DNA from: Nitrospira sp.
Lineage (GTDB): Bacteria > Nitrospirota > Nitrospiria > Nitrospirales > Nitrospiraceae
Length of the DNA: 64,000 bases
Assembly: GCA_024760545.1 (NCBI GenBank)
Contig: CP060502.1
Coordinates: forward strand, 186,001 to 250,000
Direction of reading: 5' to 3'
Shown here piece after piece: positions 18,061 through 26,880 of this stretch; within the stretch, counting starts at the first letter, position 1, and each line of letters opens with the position of its first letter. A program made the position numbers and the translations under genes. The notes beneath the pieces were generated by a model that made no database searches, was not told where the DNA came from, and saw only the letters and a list, made by a program, of their open reading frames with translations.

Positions 18061-18180
18061 CTCAGCTTCACATAACTCCCCACGTCCCGTTGCCGCACCA
18101 CCTTATCCCGTGAGAGGCCCGCTCTGCGGGCAGGATGCGTGTGGGGGCAGTCTCACACGTCACAGCCTCGGAGGTTCATC

Positions 18181-18564
18181 ATGCACCTACTATTCATCCT
18201 AGCCTTGCTGCTGATTATCAGCCAACCCGTCTTAGCTGAACCGAGCGAGCCATCACATCTCATCCACAGCGACAAGGCGACGACTCCCGTCATTGTCCTG
18301 CAAGCAAAAGGATGGTCGATAGGATACTCGGCTCAGGAATCCCTCTCCTGTGATCTCGCCACGACACGAGCCAAACGGCAATTGGCTAATGCCATTGCGT
18401 TTGCCAAAGCCGAACAGTTTGTGACAGCCCAGGACTTGATGCTGGCCACGCTACGACCAGCGCAACGCATTTGGGAAAATGGGCAGTGTGTGATTTATCT
18501 GGAACTCTCCGTCCCGATTCAACAGAAGCCCCTGTTTTTCCGTGTCGAGCATCATCCCAATTAA
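18181..18564 (+). CDS. Hypothetical exported protein
   Basis: The 127-residue product begins with a clear signal peptide (LLFILALLLIISQPVLAEP, likely cut after the ALA-type site VLA). The mature part has a Cys pair (LSCDLATTRAKRQLANA ... NGQCVIYLEL), perhaps a disulphide. GGAGG precedes the ATG at 18181. The mature domain has the look of LPP20/FlgT-like repeats in which a helix carrying TTRAKRQLANAIAFAKAEQF precedes strands, but this is weak. Probably periplasmic. Confidence 0.6.
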   Translation: MHLLFILALLLIISQPVLAEPSEPSHLIHSDKATTPVIVLQAKGWSIGYSAQESLSCDLATTRAKRQLANAIAFAKAEQFVTAQDLMLATLRPAQRIWENGQCVIYLELSVPIQQKPLFFRVEHHPN

Positions 18565-18596
18565 CGTTCTGGCCAGCCGCGGTTGATCTCGCGGCT

Positions 18597-18732
18597 TCCT
18601 CGATGAGAGTTCAGGCGGCTAGCTGTTGTCGAACAGACCTGAACAGTGATGACCGGAGGGAGGGCAGGCTAGGTGTGCCCCGGCCTCAACACCGGGTTAC
18701 TGGTGTGAAGGGGAGCCTGCCCTCATCGAGGA
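18597..18732 (+). ncRNA. Candidate structured RNA (or oriT/single-strand promoter element)
   Basis: Several perfect nested inverted repeats fill 136 bases with no gene. P1: TCCTCGATGAG (18597-18607) pairs with CTCATCGAGGA (18722-18732). P2: GTTCAGG (18609-18615) with CCTGAAC (18638-18644), capped by CTGTT-gtcg-AACAG (18623-18636). P3: GAGGGCAGGCT (18660-18670) with AGCCTGCCCTC (18714-18724), enclosing further short stems such as ACACC/GGTGT. P1 and P3 share three bases at their 3' arms, so they may alternate. This architecture is typical of a folded RNA, but an origin-of-transfer or single-stranded promoter is also possible. Strand is not proven. Confidence 0.55.
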
Positions 18733-18761
18733 CCCATTCACTCGGATCGTGTGAGATCATC

Positions 18762-18968
18762 ATGCGTCACTCCCGGAAGCCCACCCCCAATCACAGCCAT
18801 GCCCGGAAACAACGACGTGGGCGCCGACGTACCGGGATTCTTTGGGAGTACACCGGTGATGGCCAATACCCACTCGATCGAATCAAAGGCCTGACCAAGC
18901 GCTATTGGCGGCGATGGAGTCGACGCGCCACTCGCCACCACCTTCAGCAATCTCTTGCCCACTCCTAA
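18762..18968 (+). CDS. Small, very basic hypothetical protein
   Basis: A 68-residue Arg/His/Lys-rich product (KQRRGRRRTGILWEYTGDG, then TKRYWRRWSRRATRHHL). No ribosome site is evident before ATG 18762. It starts 30 bases after the structured-RNA candidate. It may bind nucleic acid, judging only by charge. Confidence 0.35.
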   Translation: MRHSRKPTPNHSHARKQRRGRRRTGILWEYTGDGQYPLDRIKGLTKRYWRRWSRRATRHHLQQSLAHS

Positions 18969-19045
18969 TCAGGCTCGCGTTGCTCGCAGGGTACGTCGCC
19001 AGTGACACTTCATACTCTAATCCATCATGTCTTGGAGGATGCCCC

Positions 19046-19228
19046 ATGCAACGATTCCATATGTCAGCCCACGCACAGGCCAAGCTCCGTGAGTTGTCCC
19101 ATCACTCGCTCGATGATTTGGCCAAACGCCGATCTGTCCAGCGTGAACGTATCGCCGTACGTGACGCAGAATCCCGAGCCGCCTTACGAACCGCCCTGCA
19201 GCAGACATCAGTCCACAGGCTGGCTTAG
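19046..19228 (+). CDS. Small hypothetical protein
   Basis: The 60-residue product starts at ATG 19046 with TTGGAGG upstream. It is a charged helix (LDDLAKRRSVQRERIAVRD), soluble, with no recognised family. It is the last likely gene of the rightward series. Confidence 0.45.
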   Translation: MQRFHMSAHAQAKLRELSHHSLDDLAKRRSVQRERIAVRDAESRAALRTALQQTSVHRLA

Positions 19229-19762
19229 CTCAACTCCTAGAGCCATCGCCTTGTAAGCGATCGATGACCGTTCAAGTCGGTCAGTCAGCTCCACACCGTC
19301 TTGGAAGGATGGCCGCTCCGCCCTCGCATGCTGCGAGGACTCCGCGGCCGGATCACACGCCCGACACCACATATGTCGATTGAAGGGGGCGCCGACTCAG
19401 CACCGTCTTCAGAGATTGGAGGAGGTGACTCCTAGCTGGGCCGCCGTTTGCGACGGGCACTCCGCAACAGATCGGGCCTCAGACACACTCTGGCGCCTGA
19501 TCTGCCCTCGCAATTTGGCATCAGTCGAAATCTTGGTGGTTACTCGCCTGGCTGATGTGATCACCGACGTAGAGGGAGACGCCGCTTCACCCACACGATG
19601 CGTGGGTTCGCGGCGGGACTCAAAGCAGTAGCGCCTTCATCAGACTGTCTGATGTCAGATAATGCCGTGCTTCTGAGATTATGAGGAGGATGGTCGTTAG
19701 CGTGGATGCCTCTATCGTCGCTGGATCGTTCACCAGTCCGTGACAGAGTGGCGGCTTCGTGC
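19229..19762. other. Non-coding region with a series of strong hairpins
   Basis: No supported gene. Visible inverted repeats are GACCG...CGGTC (about 19265), GGCCGC/GCGGCC enclosing CCTCGC/GCGAGG (19311-19349), TTGCGA-GGGCA/TGCCC-TCGCAA enclosing CAGATC/GATCTG (19449-19513), CGCCGC/GCGGCG enclosing ACCCAC/GTGGGT (19580-19615) and CATCAG/CTGATG (19639-19655). The last could serve as a terminator between the convergent genes. The density suggests replication, transfer or RNA function rather than chance. Confidence 0.45.
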
Positions 19763-20293
19763 TCACTCTGTTCGCACTTCGCCGCCAGAAGGGACTCGCT
19801 GGATAAATCGAAATGGCCAAGGCCCTACCAACACTCCTTCCATTCCCAATTCTGCCTTCCACGATTCCACTTTTGTTCCATCTCGTGAGATTGGACCATA
19901 GAACACCATCTCCTCCCCTTCAGATTCATACCGATGTCCAATCTCAAACCGTCGCCCATCACACACCCCGACCCCCATCACCTGCGTCAACAAGGCTGGC
20001 CGTAAATGCAGTTTACCTGCCTCCTCTTCCGGCAGCACACCCGACACAATGACCCCAACTGCCACTCCACCCAGTCGCTGAGCTTCTTGTATATAATGCT
20101 CCAATAACCCCGTCCACTTTTCTCTCTGGACAGTCAGGGTTTCACAATTTTCCCCCAGAAAGAGAATAACCTCGACTTCACGACCCTGACCAACCAACAC
20201 TCCCCCTTCGCCAGACACACACATCGCAATTTGCCGTTGATGTTGGACACGGGCTCGGTAACACACGGCCGACCATCGATGTTCGACATTCAT
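19763..20293 (-). CDS. Hypothetical protein
   Basis: The open frame extends to 20479, but ATG 20293 with TAGGAG 8 bases upstream gives a 176-residue protein and leaves the adjacent gene free. It is mostly beta-strand with Gly/Val/Glu and has EVILFLGENCETLTV and a GVIVSGVLPEEEAG segment. The layout (strand, helix, HLRPALLT) is somewhat like JAB/Mov34-type peptidases, but the metal-binding His-x-His is not seen. No function is assigned. Confidence 0.5.
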   Translation of the reverse strand: MNVEHRWSAVCYRARVQHQRQIAMCVSGEGGVLVGQGREVEVILFLGENCETLTVQREKWTGLLEHYIQEAQRLGGVAVGVIVSGVLPEEEAGKLHLRPALLTQVMGVGVCDGRRFEIGHRYESEGEEMVFYGPISRDGTKVESWKAELGMEGVLVGPWPFRFIQRVPSGGEVRTE

Positions 20294-20325
20294 ACATCCA
20301 CTCCTACTCGACAACTTCTTACCAG

Positions 20326-20808
20326 TTACCCAGGCAACCGCATACCTGCCACTTCCGTCTGAATCCGCATCAGGATTCCCGCCACCGCACAGACCAATCC
20401 CAGTCCCATCAGGAGCTGGTCTAACCGTCCATAGACCGGATATCGACCCAACACCCATCGGACTTTCGACGGCCACCACAAGAACACTCCCCCACTTAAT
20501 CCATCTAACACCACATGCGTGCCAACCCCCACCAAGATTGCCACAATCATCATCGGTGCCATCTCACAGACTAACCCAACCACCCCAGCCAGGGGAATTA
20601 ACATCAATGAGTGACTGAGCGTCCGATGTCCCACGAGGTACTTAATCCACCACGACAGAAACCAGAACCGTTGTCCGATCACTGACCAAGGTTCATCAAT
20701 ATCCGGCGCTAATCCAGCCAATGCAGCCGTGAGAGTCAGAAGGGGATCGCCCTGGAAGAGGAGGGCGGACAGACCCGCTGGCACCATGGCATGGGTACGG
20801 CCTGACAT
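20326..20808 (-). CDS. YdjM-family (DUF457) membrane-bound metal-dependent hydrolase
   Basis: The 160-residue protein has the family's signature: an N-terminal RTHAMVPAG, then LAPDIDEPWS, and GHRTLSHSL with the metal-binding His residues, among four to five membrane helices. E. coli YdjM is a LexA-regulated inner-membrane protein of unknown substrate. The gene starts one base after the preceding stop, so the three leftward genes 21265-19763 form an operon. No LexA box was recognised. Confidence 0.8.
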   Translation of the reverse strand: MSGRTHAMVPAGLSALLFQGDPLLTLTAALAGLAPDIDEPWSVIGQRFWFLSWWIKYLVGHRTLSHSLMLIPLAGVVGLVCEMAPMMIVAILVGVGTHVVLDGLSGGVFLWWPSKVRWVLGRYPVYGRLDQLLMGLGLVCAVAGILMRIQTEVAGMRLPG

Positions 20809-20809
20809 C

Positions 20810-21265
20810 TCAGCAGTCCTCCATCATGTCGGCTAACTCTGCTCGTTCGTGTCGTTTCTGTATGCGCCGCTTCACGATTTGCGCCCGTTTCCACACGTAA
20901 TTATATTTCTCATCCGGAATCCGTTTATAATGCGCGACTTCGTTGGCCGCTCGTCGTGGACTCGCGGCCGGTTCCCGTTGGAAGATATGCTCCAAGGCGG
21001 CGTCGATCTTCTGCACATGCCACTGCGGATTCACCAGGCTGATCACGGTCGTTTCCACCCACGGCAGTAGGCTCGGCATCGTGGTCTGGATCTTCGCCAG
21101 CAACGCCTGCACCTCCTTCTGATACTCGATCTTCTGTAACGTCGCTAAACTAGGTGGTGTCACACCCGCCGTATGCAGGTGTTCTTCCGTCCGACCGGCT
21201 GCATACCGATCTGCCGCCAGTCCCTGATCCAGACTCGGTTCAGCCGTCACGGGCTGAGTATCCAT
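20810..21265 (-). CDS. Hypothetical protein
   Basis: The 151-residue protein starts at ATG 21265 after CGGAGGTAGTGGGT; an in-frame GTG at 21271 is less likely. It is helical and charged, ending in a very basic segment (AQIVKRRIQKRHERAEL) and an acidic tip. It may be a nucleic-acid-binding protein. It is the first gene of a leftward operon that diverges from parM. Confidence 0.5.
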   Translation of the reverse strand: MDTQPVTAEPSLDQGLAADRYAAGRTEEHLHTAGVTPPSLATLQKIEYQKEVQALLAKIQTTMPSLLPWVETTVISLVNPQWHVQKIDAALEHIFQREPAASPRRAANEVAHYKRIPDEKYNYVWKRAQIVKRRIQKRHERAELADMMEDC

Positions 21266-21271
21266 ACCCAC

Positions 21272-21720
21272 TACCTCCGTTCTGTAGTAGTGATGTTTTC
21301 TATCAAGTAATCTTTATTGATTATGGTTCGACATCACGGCGACAGCCCAACCCCACTCATGCCCAGAAACCCTCTCGCCCGACGACCTATTCACCTATTA
21401 CGCTCCCCAGGGCGCCAATCTTCGCACCCGACCAGCTCCCCCAATCTGTCCCCCAGCCTTCAGAACGCGGAATGACAAGAATCCCTAGCTATAGCGCGGA
21501 CTTCCACAATGGCTCAGGGGAGGAGTGCACCACTTTTCGCACCACTCTACGAGCGAATCCCCGCATGAATAGCGGGGATATAGCCAGTCACTCCATGCCA
21601 GAACGGCTCAATGAGGAAGAATCTGCATCCAGCAGATCGGGACACACGGGGAGCCTCTTGATGCCGAAGACGTAATAGGGTGGTAGCAGTCAGCAGACAC
21701 ACACCACGAAGGAGGAAAGT
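21272..21720. promoter_or_regulatory. Divergent control region upstream of parM
   Basis: About 450 bases without a supported gene lie between divergent units. It holds a perfect hairpin ATCCCCGC-atgaata-GCGGGGAT (21557-21579). CGTAATA motifs face each way (21396-21402 on the minus strand; 21671-21677 on the plus strand). ParM-type systems often keep the centromere next to parM, so parC could be here, but no iteron-like direct repeats were seen. Confidence 0.4.
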
Positions 21721-22785
21721 ATGGGAGTGAAAAAATCGTCACGACGTCGGGAGCCACGATCCACGGACGGCTCCTCGAAACCACGGGGCCCGGTCGTCGG
21801 GATTGACCTCGGGTACGGATTTACCAAAATCGTGCGGGAGGATGGCCAACGGTTGATGTTCCCCTCGGTGGCAGCCGCCGTGGCCCCCACCATCATGATG
21901 CAACTCCATCCGATGCAAGACAGCGATGAAGTGCTGGTGGACGACATCCGGTATATCGTCGGCGAACGGGCGATCGGGCACGCCGAACGGTTCTCCAACC
22001 TGCACAATATGTGGTGGACGCTCCCCCACTATCGGGCCCTCATCGCGCAGGCCAAGAAATTCATCCCGGACGGCGCCTGCATCGTGACCGGCTTGCCGTT
22101 GGATAAATACATGGCCCAACAAGGCATGGGGCATGTCGCGCAGACGATTAAGAGCGGGCTCCGCGCGCAGCATGTGACGGTGATCCCACAAGGCGTCGGC
22201 GCCTACTTTAGCGAACCGACGTTGGAGCACCCACGCAATAAGGTCGCGCTCGTCGATATCGGCACGTGGACCACGGAATTCGTGGCCATGACCGGCCAGG
22301 ATCTCATCAGCCAAGCCTCGGTCGGCATCCGGCTCGGCATCAACGACATCTTTGCCACCGTGGCGACCGAACTGCAGGCGAAACTCAGCCGCCCCGTCGA
22401 TCCACACGAAGTTGAGCGGGCCCATCGCGGCGAAGAGGAATTACGCACCCAAGGCCGACCCGTCGCGCACGATTACATCACCGATCGCGTTACCCAGCTC
22501 GCTAAGGAGTCCGCCGGCCAGGTCCTGGCGAAAATGACCGACTTGTGGGGGCCACATGCCGCCGCCTATGAAGCGGTGATCCTCTGTGGGGGTGGCGCGA
22601 AACTCCTCTACCCCTTTCTCAAGGGGTTCCGAGAAGGCATCCTCGTCGTCTCCGATGCCCAATTTGCCAATGCGCGCGGCTATCTCAATGTGGGACTGCG
22701 AATCTACGGGCCCCCGCCCCAACTCGCCTACGTAGACCACGTGCCTGCAAAGCCGGCGCTCGATCCGGATGAAGCCATGGTCTAA
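21721..22785 (+). CDS. parM: ParM/StbA-type actin-like plasmid segregation protein
   Basis: The 354-residue protein has actin-fold phosphate-1 motif VVGIDLGYGFTK, phosphate-2 VALVDIGTWTTEFV and the adenosine motif VILCGGGAKLLYPFL. This is the pattern of ParM/Alp-type filament proteins that push plasmid copies apart. AAGGAGG precedes the ATG. The gene 5 bases downstream encodes a small basic protein that fits the ParR adaptor. Partition genes suggest the element has a replicating phase, as plasmids and some ICEs do. Confidence 0.85.
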   Translation: MGVKKSSRRREPRSTDGSSKPRGPVVGIDLGYGFTKIVREDGQRLMFPSVAAAVAPTIMMQLHPMQDSDEVLVDDIRYIVGERAIGHAERFSNLHNMWWTLPHYRALIAQAKKFIPDGACIVTGLPLDKYMAQQGMGHVAQTIKSGLRAQHVTVIPQGVGAYFSEPTLEHPRNKVALVDIGTWTTEFVAMTGQDLISQASVGIRLGINDIFATVATELQAKLSRPVDPHEVERAHRGEEELRTQGRPVAHDYITDRVTQLAKESAGQVLAKMTDLWGPHAAAYEAVILCGGGAKLLYPFLKGFREGILVVSDAQFANARGYLNVGLRIYGPPPQLAYVDHVPAKPALDPDEAMV

Positions 22786-22790
22786 GCACG

Positions 22791-23057
22791 ATGCCGAGCA
22801 TCCGTCGTCTCACCTTGTACCTACGGCAGCGGCCGGACGAGCAAGCGCTCTATCAGTATCTGATGCGCAAAAGCCCAGCGGAGCGGACCGCACTCCATCG
22901 CGCAATGCTGCTGGCTGAATTCAGTCGGCGCATGAAGAAAGAACCTCAGCGGAACCGCTCCGCCACCCCGAAAGCCTCACGCCGGCGAGTCGCCGTCGCT
23001 GAACCGCCGCCCACGACAGGAGGCATGGCGAGTTGGAATCAGCGCGTCGTGTTCTAA
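22791..23057 (+). CDS. Probable ParR-like adaptor/DNA-binding partner of ParM
   Basis: An 88-residue basic protein starts 5 bases after parM. The N-terminal RRLTLYLRQRPDEQALYQYL followed by a helix (AERTALHRAMLLAEF) fits a ribbon-helix-helix fold, and a basic tail follows. Size, position and fold suggest ParR/StbB, which binds the centromere and caps ParM filaments. Sequence alone does not prove it. Confidence 0.6.
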   Translation: MPSIRRLTLYLRQRPDEQALYQYLMRKSPAERTALHRAMLLAEFSRRMKKEPQRNRSATPKASRRRVAVAEPPPTTGGMASWNQRVVF

Positions 23058-23213
23058 CCCAAATTCCGATATGACGAGGATTGCCCCCCACCTCACACAG
23101 CGGGCATTGAGATGTCGAATCCGACGAATGACGACTGCGTTGATCGGCACACCTGATGGTCGACCAACCCAGCCCCACCACTACAAACGGAGTCTCCTGC
23201 CTGTCTCCGTCGT

Positions 23214-23735
23214 TCAGCGCGTCGCGCGCGCATCACGACGCCACTCCCAAGGCGGCACGGGTGCGCGCTCACCCCACAGCCCTTTCTTCGACTGGCGCGC
23301 CTGCTCTTCTAACGTCTTGAGCTCGATATCCTTGGGGGCATACTTCCGATACCACCAGCACCAGCCGTCTTTGACCAGTTCGTGATTGACGTTGGTGCCA
23401 TCGGGAAGAAACACATCAGCCAGGGTGCGCTTGTACATATCCTTGCCGTAGGTCTGGAGCGTGACTTCTTTGCCAAAGACCAGGGCTGCGGTCGCCTGCT
23501 TCGCCTTATTGCCGAACGCTTGGCCTTTCTCCGGGCAGTCGATGCCGTGGAGCCGGATGCGTTCAGGGTGTTGGTTGTGCAGAACCTCGATGGTGTCGCC
23601 GTCAAGGACGGAAGTAACGGGACCTGAAATCTCGGCTGCTGCGCATACAATTGAACCAAGCGCAAGAACAGTAAGACCAAATGTGGCTCTGCAAGCGAAG
23701 AACAGAGCCACAGCTCGATAATTTCTGGCAGACAT
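23214..23735 (-). CDS. Exported thermonuclease (staphylococcal nuclease family)
   Basis: The 173-residue protein has a signal peptide (FGLTVLALGSIVCAAAE) and the SNase signature: VLDGDTIEV, IRLHGIDCPEKGQ, YKRTLADVFLPDG and HELVKDGWCWWYRKYA. The catalytic Arg and Glu positions are in place. The start at 23735 overlaps the preceding stop as TAATG, so it is coupled to the upstream gene. SNases in conjugative elements are common but their role is not settled. Confidence 0.85.
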   Translation of the reverse strand: MSARNYRAVALFFACRATFGLTVLALGSIVCAAAEISGPVTSVLDGDTIEVLHNQHPERIRLHGIDCPEKGQAFGNKAKQATAALVFGKEVTLQTYGKDMYKRTLADVFLPDGTNVNHELVKDGWCWWYRKYAPKDIELKTLEEQARQSKKGLWGERAPVPPWEWRRDARATR

Positions 23736-24298
23736 TAGGTTAGGGCTTTGGCCATATACCATCCAAGGCGGCATTCAGCACTGCTTCCATTTGCTCCGAT
23801 AAATCCCTCAAGGTCGCAATATATTCGCTTTGCCGAGTGGGGGGGGATTCGCTCGAAAAGATTCCAAGTTTTTGCGAGACTCTGGGCAAACTCGCGATGA
23901 ATAATGCTCTCTCGGGGAAATGATGAAGGGTCAGAGGTCCTAGGATGATGATAGCGATCGAGGTAGTGAGCGTATGTCGGTTTTGTGTTCTCAAGGTTTA
24001 GGCTGAATATTGCTTTCTCAAGATGGTAGAGGATCGGACCTTCTGGACTTGTCCGGTGAGGCCACTTATATAACAGCACTGCGGCCAGAGCAGCTCCATA
24101 TGGAATCAGCTCATACCTGGTTTCTCTGGCCAGTTCCTCTGTCATTGGCCGTCCACGAAAGAATCCGTCCCCCACATGCATCCTAATATACAATTTGCCC
24201 AGTTCATTAGATGACGACTTGAGAATGTCCCCCAGAACTGTTCCAAGCGCGAAGGCAACTCTCTTTTCATACTCGGAACTATCTTCCTCTGGTCCCAT
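23735..24298 (-). CDS. Hypothetical protein
   Basis: A 187-residue protein from ATG 24298 (AGAGGA upstream; a TTG lies at 24319). Sequence is more AT-rich than its neighbours. It is helical with LLYKWPHRTSPEGP and a C-terminal CDLEGFIGANGS region. No family is recognised. It may be a later insertion. Confidence 0.5.
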   Translation of the reverse strand: MGPEEDSSEYEKRVAFALGTVLGDILKSSSNELGKLYIRMHVGDGFFRGRPMTEELARETRYELIPYGAALAAVLLYKWPHRTSPEGPILYHLEKAIFSLNLENTKPTYAHYLDRYHHPRTSDPSSFPRESIIHREFAQSLAKTWNLFERIPPHSAKRIYCDLEGFIGANGSSAECRLGWYMAKALT

Positions 24299-24337
24299 GA
24301 CAGTTTCCTCTAGAGTCAACGGCCCTAGAACATTCTT

Positions 24338-24390
24338 ACTTCTGCTTCGCCACCACCTGATCTTTGACCTTGTAATAGGTCGCAGAACTA
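24338..24390 (-). pseudogene. C-terminal fragment duplicating the ComEA-like gene end
   Basis: Read leftward, this stretch encodes ATYYKVKDQVVAKQK and a stop. It closely matches the last residues of the ComEA-like protein at 24928-25230 ([15 protein letters not shown]). No start or upstream coding part is present. The AP2-domain gene lies exactly between the two copies, which suggests insertion with duplication or a partial recombination event. Confidence 0.65.
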
Positions 24391-24438
24391 CGAACGAGTC
24401 TGTTGCACCACGTTCGGGCGACAGTTTATCAAGGAAGA

Positions 24439-24873
24439 CTAGCGGGAGGCCAAAGCTCGTAGTGCCTTCCGTCGTGCCTGTACTGCCCGCTGAAATGCCC
24501 CCTGTTCGCCGTACCGCGTAATCGAAAACTTTCTAGTCTTGGCCTTGCCGCCCCCAATCGGCCATTGTGCAAGCCAATACTGTCGGTGACGAGGTCGCCC
24601 CCGGCCTGTCTCCATAGCGTCAATTCTTGTGACCCCTGAGATCCCGGACCGGTTGTTCTTCTTCTTGATCCGGCAGATTTCTCGCCGGGTCATTGGTCGC
24701 AGGCGGGCAATCAGCCAGTTTCGATACCTCTCTGCTACGGCAAGGGCCTTCCGCTTCCCGCCGTACACGTTGTCGGCAAAATGCCGATGGTAGACCCGGC
24801 CCCGCCGTTGGACAGTCACAAACCACGAATGTGTCCATGATGGTTCATGATCAATGCGGTAGATCTGCTTCAT
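24439..24873 (-). CDS. AP2-domain DNA-binding protein
   Basis: The 144-residue product has an AP2/ERF-like fold near its end: NRSGISGVTRIDAM, YWLAQWPIGGGKAKTRKFSI, then a long helix. A second, weaker copy lies at the start (SWFVTVQRRGRVYHRHFAD). Bacterial AP2 proteins are often linked to HNH homing endonucleases or phage genes. No HNH motif is seen here. It is flanked by a duplicated fragment of the neighbouring gene. Confidence 0.65.
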   Translation of the reverse strand: MKQIYRIDHEPSWTHSWFVTVQRRGRVYHRHFADNVYGGKRKALAVAERYRNWLIARLRPMTRREICRIKKKNNRSGISGVTRIDAMETGRGRPRHRQYWLAQWPIGGGKAKTRKFSITRYGEQGAFQRAVQARRKALRALASR

Positions 24874-24927
24874 GGCTATTAATACCAGGAGTATGCAATC
24901 CGCTGCCCCATCCCGTTGGCCAATGGG

Positions 24928-25230
24928 TTACTTCTGCTTCGCCACAACGTGCTCCTTGATCTTGTCATACGTCGCTTGTGGGACAACTTTCTTCTGCACC
25001 AGTTCATCCTTCCGCTTGTACGGTCGGCCCTTGATGATCTTCTCGGAATAGGCATCACCAATCCCGGGCAGCGCCTTGAGTTGGTCTGCCGTGGCCATGT
25101 TGAGGTCGATGGGTTCAGCGGCGTGAAGGATCGAGGGTGTCGTTTCAGTCAAGGGGAAGACAGGAACCACACCGAATAGCAATGTGATCACCACGAACCC
25201 AATCGCCCATTTCTTTACCACTGAGAGCAT
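24928..25230 (-). CDS. Exported ComEA-like helix-hairpin-helix protein
   Basis: The 100-residue protein starts at ATG 25230 with AAGGAGG upstream. It has a signal peptide ([19 protein letters not shown]) and an HhH motif, [18 protein letters not shown] followed by [18 protein letters not shown]. ComEA-type proteins bind double-stranded DNA in the periplasm during uptake. Beside an exported nuclease, it may act on DNA outside the cytoplasm. Confidence 0.8.
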   Translation of the reverse strand: MLSVVKKWAIGFVVITLLFGVVPVFPLTETTPSILHAAEPIDLNMATADQLKALPGIGDAYSEKIIKGRPYKRKDELVQKKVVPQATYDKIKEHVVAKQK

Positions 25231-25243
25231 GAAAGCCTCCTTG

Positions 25244-25600
25244 CTAATGTGTGGTCCCTTTCGCCAACCGCTGGCCCATTTCAATAATCCGCCCCAGCCG
25301 TTCCAGCAGGTTCGTGGCCTGGTGCGACGTAAGCCCATGCTGATTGAGCACGGCGAGCAGGTCGTCAATGATCTGCTCTTCGGTTTGGGAAAGCACATAC
25401 GGCTCAGGAAACGCGGTTTCGGGGATCGTGGCGCGGGGATTCTTCTTCCGAAAGTCAGCGATGATGTCGAACAAGTCTTGCTTGCTACAGAGCCCTTTCC
25501 GTTCTAACAGTTCCACAATTGCCGCAATCTCCCACATATTGGAGATCGTCGCTTCCTCGATCGACATGGACTCGCGTTTGGGGCGGTGCTGATCGCTCAT
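25244..25600 (-). CDS. Hypothetical protein
   Basis: A 118-residue soluble helical protein. The frame is intact, spacing to both neighbours is under 15 bases, and it contains [21 protein letters not shown] and [19 protein letters not shown]. The two helix-rich halves resemble each other in layout. No family is recognised. It is probably in one operon with umuC and the ComEA-like gene. Confidence 0.55.
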   Translation of the reverse strand: MSDQHRPKRESMSIEEATISNMWEIAAIVELLERKGLCSKQDLFDIIADFRKKNPRATIPETAFPEPYVLSQTEEQIIDDLLAVLNQHGLTSHQATNLLERLGRIIEMGQRLAKGTTH

Positions 25601-25605
25601 GCCGA

Positions 25606-26874
25606 TTAGGCCTTCACTATGGGAAGGTCATCCCAGCTCGTGGTGTAGGCCGGTGAGCTGTGACGAAACTGCGTCCGCCACGCCTTCGTGATTCCGTTGG
25701 AGGCATAGTGCAGCGTGCCAGACCCAAACCGGTTATTGATCGAATCCAGCGCCGTCATCAACTTCTTCGATCGCGCCCGATCGTGTTGGTCGAAAAGGTC
25801 TGTCTGCACCTGGCTCGCTGGAACCAGTCCCGTCAACATGATCCCGACCTTCTTGTAGAGGAACCCCTTGCGGTAGATCGTCCGTATGCCCTCTATCGCA
25901 GACCGAATCAGTTCAGGTGTGCTGTCCGTGGCCACCGGGAGCTTGCGCGTCAGGGCATTGTAATACTGCGGAGTATCCTGGAATGGATTCGTGTGCAGAA
26001 ACACGGTCAGCACGGTGGCGGCCAGGTGCTCCGCCCGCAGCTTCTCCGCCGCGCGCGTCGTGTAGCTCGACCCCGCTTCCTCCATCTCCGCCAGCGTGCC
26101 CACCATCGTTCCGAAGGCCCGCGAGCAGGTGATCCCTTGCTTGGGCACTGGGCACTGCTCCACGTCCAGGCAGGACATCCCGCGCAGTTCCATCACCAGG
26201 CGCAGTCCGACAACGCCCATGTGCGTGCGGATAAACTGGTCATCCGCCTGGCGCAGCTGAAGGGCCGTGGTAATGCCGTGCTGGGTAAGGAACCGAGCAT
26301 AGTTGGGACCAATGCCCCAGACATCTTCAACGGCAATCCGACTGAGCAGGGCGTCTCGATCTGGACAGGCGCGCAGATCAACCACGCTGCCGGCATCGGG
26401 AGTGCGCTTCGCGATTCTGGTGGCGATCTTCGCCAGGACTTTCGTCTCCGCAATCCCCACCGATACCGGGATGCCGGTCCAGCGTTTCACTGTGGCGCGG
26501 ATGACACGTCCATAGTCCGTGAGGTTTCGCGAGGCGAAACCGGAGAACCCCAGAAACGCTTCGTCGATTGAGTACCTCTCCAGATCCGGACAGAATTGTT
26601 CGAGGCACGCCATCACGCGCTGTGACATATCCCCGTAGAGCGCGTAGTTCGATGAGAAGACCTGGACGTCGTGCGCGTCAAGAAGCGGGCGAATCTGAAA
26701 CTCCGGCACCCCCATCCCGATGCCCAGGGCCTTCGCTTCGTTCGAGCGAGCCACGACACAGCCGTCATTGTTGGACAGGACGACAACCGGCTGACGCTCG
26801 AGCTTGGGGTTAAACACTCGTTCGCAGGATGCGTAGAAGTTGTTGCAATCGACGAGGGCCAAGACTGGAGACAT
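25606..26874 (-). CDS. umuC: UmuC, Y-family DNA polymerase V subunit
   Basis: The 422-residue polymerase has [17 protein letters not shown] (first catalytic Asp), [25 protein letters not shown] (second and third catalytic acids) and [14 protein letters not shown], then the HhH thumb and little-finger region. It begins 6 bases after umuD. Length equals E. coli UmuC. Pol V bypasses DNA lesions at the cost of mutations. Mobile-element UmuDC/RumAB/MucAB pairs are well known and usually belong to the SOS response. Confidence 0.93.
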   Translation of the reverse strand: MSPVLALVDCNNFYASCERVFNPKLERQPVVVLSNNDGCVVARSNEAKALGIGMGVPEFQIRPLLDAHDVQVFSSNYALYGDMSQRVMACLEQFCPDLERYSIDEAFLGFSGFASRNLTDYGRVIRATVKRWTGIPVSVGIAETKVLAKIATRIAKRTPDAGSVVDLRACPDRDALLSRIAVEDVWGIGPNYARFLTQHGITTALQLRQADDQFIRTHMGVVGLRLVMELRGMSCLDVEQCPVPKQGITCSRAFGTMVGTLAEMEEAGSSYTTRAAEKLRAEHLAATVLTVFLHTNPFQDTPQYYNALTRKLPVATDSTPELIRSAIEGIRTIYRKGFLYKKVGIMLTGLVPASQVQTDLFDQHDRARSKKLMTALDSINNRFGSGTLHYASNGITKAWRTQFRHSSPAYTTSWDDLPIVKA

Positions 26875-26880
26875 CGGACC

